DNA from: Treponema sp.
GTDB taxonomy: Bacteria > Spirochaetota > Spirochaetia > Treponematales > Treponemataceae
Direction of reading: 5' to 3'
NCBI GenBank assembly: GCA_017622055.1
Contig: JAGARY010000323.1
Location: forward strand, 1-5,459
DNA length: 5,459 nt
Positions 1 through 5,009 of this stretch are shown here, piece after piece. Position 1 is the stretch's first letter, and each line of letters begins with the position of its first letter. The notes under the pieces were generated by a model, which searched no databases, was not told the origin of the DNA, and was given only the letters and a program-made list of their open reading frames with translations. The translations under genes and the position numbers were made by a program.

Positions 1-219
1 ACCTGAAACAGCTCCAACACCTGCCATTGCAGCAGCACCTGCAACGGTTCCTATAATAGGAATAACAGCCGTACCACCATCGCACCAGTTCCAGCACCAA
101 CTGCAATTGCACTTCCAAGTCCAGACCAAGAAAAACTTCCCCCATTAACATAATACAATTCATCTGCATCCATTACTGAAAAACCACTTTCTTTTGGTTT
201 ATAAAAAATCTAAAAGCAT
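1..219 (-). pseudogene. Double-glycine leader peptide, bacteriocin-like, frame-broken and cut by the window edge
   Basis: A strong SD (GGAGGA, 229-224) precedes ATG at 219. The ATG frame reads M-L-L-D-F-L and stops at 201-199. Removing one base from the T6 run (203-208) restores a leader of 27 residues ending SGFSVMDADELYYVNGG. It matches the double-glycine consensus: M/L at -12, E-L at -8/-7, V/I at -4, G-G at -2/-1. The predicted core begins at 137 with SFSWSGLGSAIAVGAGTGA. The frame then changes again between about 81 and 98, where one base appears to be missing, and continues as DGGTAVIPIIGTVAG and further Ala/Gly-rich sequence to position 1. Such small-residue cores with GxxxG spacing are typical of class II bacteriocins. 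It starts 20 nt after the protease stop, so it is probably co-transcribed with it. The two shifts cancel each other. They could be mutations or sequencing errors. The 3' end is not visible. Confidence 0.7.
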
Positions 220-223
220 AATT

Positions 224-229
224 TCCTCC
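224..229 (-). promoter_or_regulatory. Ribosome binding site of the broken double-glycine peptide
   Basis: GGAGGA lies 4 nt upstream of the ATG at 219. It is one of the strongest SD sequences in the window. It fixes the intended start of the broken peptide and argues that this was a real, translated gene rather than a chance match to a leader. Confidence 0.6.
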
Positions 230-239
230 GTTATTAATC

Positions 240-1106
240 TTATTCAGCTATAATTAGTGTATTCTTTTTGAAATCAATTTGTACAATTTTATCCTTAAAT
301 AGAGGATATCCCGCCGAAGAAAAAGAAGACAACAATCTTCTTGCAGAAATAGACGCTTTTGAAAAAATAAAATCATTATATACAGCTCTTACATCTTTAT
401 AGATGTTACCCCCATAATAAAAAGTTGGAAGTTTTACTGTTTTGAAACGATTTGCTTTTTTATAATCATTATTCAAAAGATTAAAAATAAAATCTTCTGA
501 TGGATAAATTGATTTTTCGTTATCGTAATTACTTCGTAAAGCGATTATTTCATTTCCAGTATCAAATAAGAAAAATTCTTTTCTATTTTCTATTTGCATT
601 GTCATAAAATATAAAGGAGCATGGCCTCGTACCGAAACAGGAATCAAAGGCTCCTCTTTTCCTTCAACCATCATAGGTAAAAATAAGATTTCTCTCGCTT
701 TATAATCAAAAGAAACAACATCAGCTTTTTGACTCAAAAATGGAATTCCTAGGACTCCATCATATTCTGTATTTTTATCATCAAATTCAGCAATAAATTT
801 TATTGTGCCTATTTTTCCACCACTAAGTTTGATTGTATCAAATTCTTCTTTGGGAAGATAAGGAAGTAGTTTTTTAATGCCTTTATATATAAAAAAGTTT
901 GCATTTGCTCCAGTATCAACCAAAAAATTTAATACTAAATCATTAATTTTAATTTTTACAATTGGCCTTTCATTTGAAAAATAGAATTGAAATTTATCAT
1001 CATCAAAAGAATTATAGGAAAGATTTTCTTCCATAACAGTGCTAGCACAATTTGTAAAAATAATCTGAATAAATATAAATACAAATATTTTAAATATTTT
1101 TTTCAT
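240..1106 (-). CDS. Two-lobed retropepsin-like aspartic protease, predicted lipoprotein
   Basis: 288 residues. The N-terminus (MKKIFKIFVFIFIQIIFTNC) is a type II signal peptide with lipobox F-T-N-C, Cys20 being the predicted lipidated residue, so the enzyme should sit on a membrane facing the periplasm or cell surface. Two catalytic-type aspartate motifs are visible: FLVDTGAN at residues 61-68 and FLFDTGN at 179-185. Each lobe also has a hydrophobic-Gly element of the aspartic protease fold: DGVLGIPFL (116-124) and AGYPLF followed by KDKIVQIDF (265-279). Retropepsins have one such lobe and dimerise; here two are in tandem, as in pepsins. The second motif reads DTGN instead of DTG-S/T, which may weaken that lobe. 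The start is backed by GGAGG at 1115-1111. The gene lies between two double-glycine peptides, so a role in peptide maturation, turnover or self-protection is plausible but unproven. Confidence 0.85.
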   Translation of the reverse strand: MKKIFKIFVFIFIQIIFTNCASTVMEENLSYNSFDDDKFQFYFSNERPIVKIKINDLVLNFLVDTGANANFFIYKGIKKLLPYLPKEEFDTIKLSGGKIGTIKFIAEFDDKNTEYDGVLGIPFLSQKADVVSFDYKAREILFLPMMVEGKEEPLIPVSVRGHAPLYFMTMQIENRKEFFLFDTGNEIIALRSNYDNEKSIYPSEDFIFNLLNNDYKKANRFKTVKLPTFYYGGNIYKDVRAVYNDFIFSKASISARRLLSSFSSAGYPLFKDKIVQIDFKKNTLIIAE

Positions 1107-1115
1107 CTTACCTCC

Positions 1116-1153
1116 ATACTAGACAAGATGAAAAAAATCAAATTGTCTAGTAT
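1116..1153 (-). promoter_or_regulatory. Intercistronic hairpin abutting the SD of the aspartic protease gene
   Basis: A perfect 11-bp inverted repeat (ATACTAGACAA / TTGTCTAGTAT) with a 16-nt T-rich loop lies between the peptide stop (1165) and the protease start (1106). On the minus-strand transcript the stem ends directly against GGAGG (1115-1111). Two further G-U pairs would draw the first SD bases into the stem. No T-tract follows the stem, so it does not look like an intrinsic terminator. A translational control element, RNA processing site or mRNA stabiliser fits better. Its role is inferred from position only. Confidence 0.6.
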
Positions 1154-1164
1154 AACTTATTTAA

Positions 1165-1416
1165 CTAATTCTTCTTCCCAGATACAGATATACCTATTTT
1201 AGTAGATACAGACCCTTTCGATTTACCAGTTGATTCATCAAATTCAACTTTACCTTCTAGACTTACATCTAATTTATATTCTTGTGAATTATCATTTTGA
1301 TTATTGTTTTCCCCTTCTTCAACTCCACCATTAATAAAAAATAATTCATCTGCTGTCAAAACAGAGAATCCACTTGCTTGTTCGTCACAACAAAAACTCC
1401 TTTTTTTATCCTTCAA
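1165..1416 (-). CDS. Double-glycine leader peptide with polar core
   Basis: 83 residues from a TTG start. Residues 15-31 (SGFSVLTADELFFINGG) match the leader of the broken peptide at the left edge at 12 of 17 positions, all five differences being between similar residues or D/T. They fit the double-glycine consensus (L-12, E-8, L-7, I-4, G-G), so cleavage after Gly31 by a C39-type peptidase exporter is predicted. The remaining 52-residue core is polar and acidic (EEGENNNQNDNSQ, then KVEFDESTGKSKGSVSTKIGISVSG), lacks cysteine and does not resemble a classical pore-forming bacteriocin. The start is uncertain. The only in-frame start codon is TTG at 1416, with no good SD, while the clear SD (AAAGGAG) lies inside the frame with no in-frame start after it. 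Two cysteines at residues 9-10 are unusual for a leader. It lies 39 nt after the barrel gene and 58 nt before the protease gene. Confidence 0.75.
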   Translation of the reverse strand: MKDKKRSFCCDEQASGFSVLTADELFFINGGVEEGENNNQNDNSQEYKLDVSLEGKVEFDESTGKSKGSVSTKIGISVSGKKN

Positions 1417-1424
1417 CGAAGGAT
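1408..1424. repeat. Short hairpin over the predicted TTG start
   Basis: A 7-bp perfect stem with a 3-nt loop (ATCCTTC-AAC-GAAGGAT on the plus strand) covers the TTG assigned as the start of the double-glycine peptide. On the minus strand it is followed by an A-run, so it is not a terminator in the direction of the genes. It may occlude initiation or be incidental. Confidence 0.4.
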
Positions 1425-1455
1425 TATTTTCTTACAAAATATGTTGCATTAAAAA

Positions 1456-2091
1456 TTACATACGTCCCAAAACAGCTATTAATCCAACTAAAATTGTAAC
1501 ATCCATACTTGCTGTTACAAAAAAAGCAGGTTTAAAATTATTTGTATTTTCAAAAGCTGCCCCAACTTGTAAAGAAAGTACTTTTGGAATAAAAATATAC
1601 TTCTCGGGATTAATAATTTCGTCAATTAATGGTGAAGTCCATGATATTTCTACGACAGGTTTAAATACAAAACGTTTTATATCAAATGCAGAAAGTGCAT
1701 TCATTCTAACGTAAGTTTCTAGCAAAAAATGATTATTTAATTGCTTTAACCATCCAAAATTTGCATTAAAAAACGAAATATCAGATAAAGCCCAATTTTG
1801 AGTATAACCTTCGTGTTTATAATCCGAAAGTTGATATTTAAACTGCATTTCAAAAGGTGAAATAGAGGCAAAAAGTGCTGTTTTTTCACCAACTACATAC
1901 ATTTCTGGCAAAATTAATGTTGGCTTAAAAGAAGATTCTACATCATTAAAAACGCCAGTAATAGCCAATTCTCCAAAATCACATAAAATTTTTGGTTTTG
2001 CAGATAATGAAAAGACACTTAAAATTAATATTGTAAAAATAAATATCTTTTTCCTTCTTTTACCATCTTTTTCTACAATGCAATTATTCAA
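1456..2091 (-). CDS. Secreted beta-rich protein, probable outer-membrane beta-barrel, family not recognised
   Basis: 211 residues from TTG at 2091. I prefer this start because GGAG (2102-2099) sits 7 nt upstream. The frame stays open to another TTG at 2112, which lacks an SD. A signal peptide is clear: a basic stretch (KDGKRRKK), a hydrophobic core (IFIFTILILSVFSL) and a type I cleavage site around S-L-S-A. The mature part of about 180 residues has alternating aromatic/hydrophobic stretches such as ALFASISPFEMQFKYQL, HFLLETYVRMNAL, VFKPVVEISW, LSLQVGAAFE and KPAFFVTASMDVTIL. This pattern suggests a small beta-barrel or beta-sandwich. The C-terminus (LIAVLGRM) lacks the usual terminal aromatic of barrel proteins. 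It overlaps the preceding short ORF by 8 nt, implying translational coupling. In this context it could be a surface partner or outlet for the peptides, but nothing in the sequence shows that directly. Confidence 0.65.
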   Translation of the reverse strand: MNNCIVEKDGKRRKKIFIFTILILSVFSLSAKPKILCDFGELAITGVFNDVESSFKPTLILPEMYVVGEKTALFASISPFEMQFKYQLSDYKHEGYTQNWALSDISFFNANFGWLKQLNNHFLLETYVRMNALSAFDIKRFVFKPVVEISWTSPLIDEIINPEKYIFIPKVLSLQVGAAFENTNNFKPAFFVTASMDVTILVGLIAVLGRM

Positions 2092-2320
2092 TCCTAAACT
2101 CCATTTTTTCAAAATCTAGTTGAATAACATGATTTTGAAAAATTTGATTATCTATAATATTAATTTTTTTTACAAACGATTTTCCAGCTTCCGTAGACCT
2201 AACTTTTTCTTCGTCAAAAAAATAACCTATTACATTTTCTGAATATTTTCCAATTCGAAGAGAAACTTCTATTTGAGATTCTTCAATTTTATATACAGGA
2301 TTATTAATATCTCCTTCCAT
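2084..2320 (-). CDS. Aspartic protease C-terminal tail as a separate short ORF (probable gene remnant)
   Basis: 78 residues. From about residue 7 it aligns end to end with the last ~70 residues of the upstream aspartic protease: NPVYKIEESQIEVSLRIGK against the EPVNYSVKEIKIGK region, and HVIQLDFEKMEFRIE against KIIQLDYENKVFRIK, each ending the protein. The other protease ends similarly (KIVQIDFKKNTLIIAE). Both DTG catalytic motifs and the signal peptide are missing, so it cannot be a protease alone. Yet it has a fine SD (AAAGGAG, 2335-2329, 8-nt spacing) and an ATG 21 nt after the previous stop. It is either the residue of a third protease deleted at its 5' part or a small protein kept for another role, such as a dominant partner or inhibitor. 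The remnant explanation is simpler. Confidence 0.65.
   Translation of the reverse strand: MEGDINNPVYKIEESQIEVSLRIGKYSENVIGYFFDEEKVRSTEAGKSFVKKINIIDNQIFQNHVIQLDFEKMEFRIE
2099..2102 (-). promoter_or_regulatory. SD that decides the TTG start of the beta-rich secreted protein
   Basis: GGAG lies 7 nt upstream of TTG at 2091 and is embedded in the last codons of the preceding short ORF. It makes this TTG a better start than the TTG at 2112, whose upstream sequence has no SD. The arrangement suggests translational coupling across the 8-nt gene overlap. Confidence 0.45.
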
Positions 2321-2328
2321 AATCGTTT

Positions 2329-2335
2329 CTCCTTT
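2329..2335 (-). promoter_or_regulatory. Ribosome binding site of the protease-tail ORF
   Basis: AAAGGAG with an 8-nt spacer to the ATG at 2320. It matters because it shows that a catalytically empty protease fragment still carries a good translation signal, lying in the 21-nt gap after the protease stop. Confidence 0.55.
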
Positions 2336-2341
2336 TATTTT

Positions 2342-3313
2342 CTATCTTTTTATTCTAAAAACCTTATTTTCATAATCCAACTGAATAATTTTATCTTTAA
2401 AAAATGGAAATCCTAACAAAGAGTACTCCGTAAGTCTTCCTCTAGCTTCATCGGTCATTTTTATTCTTGAATCTGATCCTAACATTCCAAGTATTTTTTT
2501 ATATTTTATTTTCCCAATTTTTATTTCCTTAACAGAGTAATTTACTGGTTCTGTTATTTTCACTTTACGTTTTTTTAATTCTTCAATTTTTTCTTTTGTA
2601 ATATGATTATAATTACATGTTTTTTCCATAAACGAAGAACGAATAATAAAACAATCAGAACCTGTATCAATAAGACCAATTTCTTTTATATCACTACATA
2701 AGAACTCAATAAAACATAAACCATCCTCATCAATCATCATTGGAACTGATTCACCTTTAATTTTTTCTCCATTAAAAACAATAACTTTGTTTTTATAATC
2801 AATTATGACATTAGAAAACTTTTGAAAACAATCTTCTCCAATAATTCCATCAAAAGGTGTAATTTCAGTATTTGTAAAAAAGAGCGGTATACTTTTCTTT
2901 TCATCACTATACGACGGAAAAATCCAATATCCTACAGGTTGAAGAAATATATTAATATTTTTATCTTTGGGTATTTCCTCTGTTTGATTTAATATTTTCT
3001 CATAATTATCATAGAATAAATCACACAATCCTGTTCTTCCTACAAAAGAAAAATTCGCTCCTGTGTCCAACAATAAAAAGGAATTTTTGATTTTTATAAC
3101 TGGATAACACCCTGATTGTGTATAATTTAACGTAAAAGGTAAAATAGCAATGCAATTATCATAAGGAACTTCTCTTGTTGAAAAATCTTTTTCGTAATCT
3201 GTATTACTATTTTCTTGTTTTATTAATGTAGTACAAGATGTAGTAAAAAAAGTGGAAAATACAATGATTAAAAAAAATTGCGTCATCTTCATAGTTTTCA
3301 TTAACCTTATCAT
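2342..3313 (-). CDS. Two-lobed retropepsin-like aspartic protease, predicted lipoprotein
   Basis: 323 residues, the first gene of the minus-strand string. The signal region (MKMTQFFLIIVFSTFFTTSC) carries a lipobox T-T-S-C with Cys27 as the predicted lipidation site. Two complete catalytic-type motifs are present: LLLDTGANFSF (80-90) and IGLIDTGSDCF (212-222). These are paired with the hydrophobic-Gly elements DGIIGEDCF (155-163) and LLGFPFFKDKIIQLDY (299-314). This is the same architecture as the second protease in the string, but slightly longer and with both DTG-A/S signatures intact, so it is the better candidate for an active enzyme. The start is ambiguous. In-frame ATGs at 3313, 3301, 3292 and 3286 all precede the hydrophobic core, and only a weak AAGG lies between the first two. 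The 217-nt divergent gap in front should hold the promoter. The substrate is unknown; the linked double-glycine peptides are candidates. Confidence 0.85.
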   Translation of the reverse strand: MIRLMKTMKMTQFFLIIVFSTFFTTSCTTLIKQENSNTDYEKDFSTREVPYDNCIAILPFTLNYTQSGCYPVIKIKNSFLLLDTGANFSFVGRTGLCDLFYDNYEKILNQTEEIPKDKNINIFLQPVGYWIFPSYSDEKKSIPLFFTNTEITPFDGIIGEDCFQKFSNVIIDYKNKVIVFNGEKIKGESVPMMIDEDGLCFIEFLCSDIKEIGLIDTGSDCFIIRSSFMEKTCNYNHITKEKIEELKKRKVKITEPVNYSVKEIKIGKIKYKKILGMLGSDSRIKMTDEARGRLTEYSLLGFPFFKDKIIQLDYENKVFRIKR

Positions 3314-3350
3314 TAATTAAAAATTCATATTTGTAAATCTTAAGTGGCTA

Positions 3351-3387
3351 AAAGTATCCGAAGTTACGGCGTAACTTCGGATACTTT
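3351..3387. repeat. Perfect 17-bp inverted repeat with 3-nt loop
   Basis: AAAGTATCCGAAGTTAC, loop GGC, then its exact reverse complement. It would form a very stable hairpin in RNA from either strand. Neither side is followed by a solid T-tract (plus side GATTTCGATTTT, minus side TAGCC), so it is at best a poor intrinsic terminator. It sits 37 nt upstream of the first protease ATG, hence probably in that mRNA's leader. It may be an operator, an attenuator-like leader structure or a copy of a dispersed palindromic repeat. Confidence 0.65.
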
Positions 3388-3494
3388 GATTTCGATTTTA
3401 CAATTAAAAAAAAGTGAAACAAATTCTACTAAAGCTTTTGAGCATAGAGTACCTTAACAGGACGTATTTTATATAATTCAAGCATTTTCTTTTC

Positions 3495-3521
3495 TTTACA
3501 AACAAACAATATAGTTATACA
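3495..3521 (+). promoter_or_regulatory. Possible promoter of the membrane regulator
   Basis: TTTACA (3495-3500) and TATACA (3516-3521) are separated by 15 nt, slightly shorter than ideal. The ATG at 3530 follows only 8 nt after the -10 and has no SD, so transcription from here would give a nearly leaderless message. Confidence is low because AT-rich sequence throws up such boxes easily. Confidence 0.25.
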
Positions 3522-3529
3522 ATTTTTGT

Positions 3530-4321
3530 ATGCAAAAAAAGAATTTTCTAAAAAAATTACAACCTATACAATATTTATCAGTTGGTGGATTCTTTTTTTT
3601 ATTGATTGCTTCGTTGTGTAGTATTTTTATGCAAGAAGAATGGTCTGGAACAACTCTTATCCCCTACTATCAAATTGTTATTCCTGCAACGAATATTATT
3701 TCTACAATTTTTTGTGTTTTCATTTTCATTTTTCCTGAAAAACACTTTTTTCTATATTTTGTTCTTCTTTTCCAAGCTGTATTCACTTCTTTAACAGGAT
3801 ATGAGAGTCTAGGTGTTTTTTTATTTTCTTTGTGTATCACTCTTATCGTTTTAAATGTTTCTTTACCACTAAAAAAGCAAAAATTTATAATTCCTTTGTT
3901 ATATTTGATGTTCACGTTTACATTACTTGGGAGTATTCCTTATGGAAAAGAACGTTTTTTTATGGCTGTATGATGTACATATTTTTTTGCATCTGCATTT
4001 TATTGCATTGTATTAACCTATAAGAGAAAGTTTAAAACTATCCTTCCAATAATTCAAAAAGAACTTTTTATTTCACACGATATTTCTCTTCCAAATTCTG
4101 GTGAAAAATTAAACCTAAATCAATTTGCTATTACAGACCGTCAAAAACGCATTTTATACGAAGTTGTTGCTAATAACAAATCTTATGGCGAAGTTACACT
4201 AAGTACAAAATTAACACTTCCTCTTGTAAAAAAAGAAATGGCTGCAATTATTCAATATTTTGGCTGCAAAAATGTAAATTCATTAAAATTAGTTTTGGGT
4301 CAATATGTAATAACGCTATAA
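3530..4321 (+). pseudogene. Membrane-bound LuxR/GerE-like transcriptional regulator interrupted by an in-frame TGA
   Basis: The frame codes for 263 residues if the TGA at 3971-3973 (codon 148) is read through. The first part stops as a 147-residue membrane protein. Hydrophobic helices lie at about residues 14-34, 44-68, 72-88, 93-112, 118-135 and 144-162, the last containing the TGA. A linker (about 170-198) leads to a C-terminal domain, ITDRQKRILYEVVANNKSYG then EVTLSTKLTLPLVKKEM. Its layout is that of GerE/LuxR helix-turn-helix domains, ending with F-G-C-K-N-V-N-S-L in place of the usual L-G-V-x-N-R-x-x-L. No in-frame start codon follows the TGA before the DNA-binding domain, so the domain cannot be made separately. 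A TGG (Trp) to TGA change is the simplest cause. The gene diverges from the peptide/protease string and may have regulated it. It could instead be a sequencing error or suppressed stop. Confidence 0.7.
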
Positions 4322-4364
4322 TATTAAATTTTTTTCTCTGAATATTCCTATTTTTTTCATTTTT

Positions 4365-4766
4365 TGCCTCAAAAACACATCTCTTTACTTAAAAGATGGT
4401 ACAACAAAAACAATATTTAATTCTCAAGCATATGATAAAGAAAAATCTATAGAAATTTCTGCTTTCTTAAAGTATATTAATACTAAGGTTCCAACAACCG
4501 ATTTTACAAAAAGACTAAACACCCTTGTTGAAGAATCTAAAATCAACAACAAATTTAGGAACGATTATTTGGCCATGAATTTACATGGCAGAGACATCAG
4601 AAGAATTGCATTACAAGAAGGAATCTCTCAAGGTGAACATCAAAAAGCAATTGAAACCGCGAAAAAATTAATAGAATATGGTGATTCTGCGGAAAAAATT
4701 GCATTGGTTACTGGGCTTTCACAAGAAACCATTGTTCAGCTGCAAAATGAAATAGCACAACAGTAA
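4365..4766 (+). pseudogene. C-terminal part of an Rpn-family PD-(D/E)XK nuclease/transposase, N-terminus missing
   Basis: An open frame runs without stops from just after the regulator (about 4323) to TAA at 4764-4766, but has no ATG until 4575 (TTG at 4569). The translation is recognisable from about LKNTSLYLKDGTT: SIEISAFLKYINTKVP, then DFTKRLNTLVEESKINNKFR and NDYLAMNLHGRDIRRIALQE. It ends with GEHQKAIETAKKLIEYGDSA, EKIALVTGLSQETIVQLQ. This is the usual C-terminal half of Rpn/PDDEXK transposase-like proteins: the F-x-K-x-L-x-x-x-V, R-x-x-Y-x-x-x segment, a coiled stretch with G-x-x-Q-G, and a small tail shaped like a helix-turn-helix (S-A-E-K-I-A-x-x-T-G-L-S). The N-terminal catalytic D and E-x-K residues are absent, so it is a non-functional fragment. 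The break lies in T-rich DNA between about 4322 and 4365. Confidence 0.75.
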
Positions 4767-4773
4767 TTACAAA

Positions 4774-4935
4774 CTTACGGCTACCTACTGCGTAAGGGAT
4801 TGTAGCACCTGCGTAGCAGTCCTGCTGGAAAGTTTGGAACAAACTTTAGCAAGCGTTCAGCGCAGCTACCAGCAGGATGAGCCGCGGTTAGTCGGCGAAG
4901 TGCGAAAAGCCCGGTTTTTTTGCAAAGCAAAAAAA
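4774..4935. repeat. GC-richer structured non-coding element, possible dispersed repeat
   Basis: Composition changes sharply from the AT-rich surroundings. Nested inverted repeats are visible: CTTACG/CGTAAG (4774-4779, 4791-4796); a 9-bp outer stem TCCTGCTGG/CCAGCAGGA (4820-4828, 4869-4877) enclosing the hairpin AAAGTTT-GGAAC-AAACTTT (4829-4847) and a second imperfect hairpin (4848-4867); GCCG/CGGC (4881-4884, 4893-4896); and TTTTTTTGC-AAA-GCAAAAAAA (4915-4935). The middle part forms a three-way junction. Short open frames across it have no family resemblance and no SD. It begins 7 nt after the nuclease/transposase fragment, suggesting a mobile-element end or an intergenic repeat family. The terminal T/A hairpin could end transcription in both directions. 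Confidence 0.5.
4915..4935. terminator. T/A-tract hairpin, possible bidirectional terminator
   Basis: Seven T plus GC, a 3-nt AAA loop, then GC plus seven A, forming a 9-bp stem directly after GC-rich sequence (AAGCCCGG). The G+C in the stem is low, so termination would depend on the T-run with the upstream GC-rich folding. It separates the repeat-like element from the sulfhydrylase promoter region. Confidence 0.3.
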
Positions 4936-4947
4936 TACGCCCACATA

Positions 4948-4976
4948 TTTATTATTTTCTTTTGTTTTATTATACT
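4948..4976 (+). promoter_or_regulatory. Possible promoter of the O-acetylhomoserine sulfhydrylase gene
   Basis: A good -10 (TATACT, 4971-4976) lies 33 nt before the ATG, with only a weak -35 (TTTATT, 4948-4953) at 17-nt spacing. The resulting leader of about 25 nt is too short for a methionine-type riboswitch, and none is seen. Confidence 0.3.
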
Positions 4977-5009
4977 GAACATAAATCGTTATTTTTGTGA
5001 GGTAAAAGT

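Larger units (their letters stand above)
3314..3529. promoter_or_regulatory. Divergent intergenic region between the protease string and the membrane regulator
   Basis: 216 bases without a gene, separating minus-strand genes to the left from the plus-strand regulator to the right. It holds a perfect 17-bp hairpin (described separately) and an AT-rich segment. A possible minus-strand -10 (TATAAAAT, 3473-3466) is visible but has no convincing -35 at the usual distance. No RNA gene was recognised. It is the natural place for control of both transcription units. Confidence 0.5.

Noticed and set aside
202..208. Programmed -1 frameshift at T-TTT-TTA in the broken peptide
   Set aside because: The heptamer is in the right register, but a -1 shift leads to a stop within ten codons. 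The leader frame needs a +1 shift, so an indel in the T-run is the simpler explanation.
987..1202. Plus-strand ORF of 71 codons
   Set aside because: It lies antisense over the protease signal region and the intercistronic hairpin. It is lysine/isoleucine-rich with no SD or family likeness, so it is a shadow of minus-strand genes.
1304..1714. Plus-strand ORF of 136 codons
   Set aside because: It is antisense to the double-glycine leader and the beta-rich protein, both of which have a signal or leader motif in their own frame. Its own product shows no recognisable pattern.
3670..3915. Minus-strand ORF of 81 codons
   Set aside because: It is antisense to the transmembrane part of the regulator. 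Its basic composition follows from complementing Phe/Leu codons.
3971..3973. TGA read as selenocysteine in the regulator
   Set aside because: The codon lies in a transmembrane helix of a non-redox protein and I see no convincing SECIS stem-loop just downstream. A Trp codon change is simpler.
4767..5009. Methionine-related riboswitch ahead of metY
   Set aside because: The structured element lies upstream of the best promoter, shows none of the SAM riboswitch core motifs I would expect, and the predicted leader is only about 25 nt.
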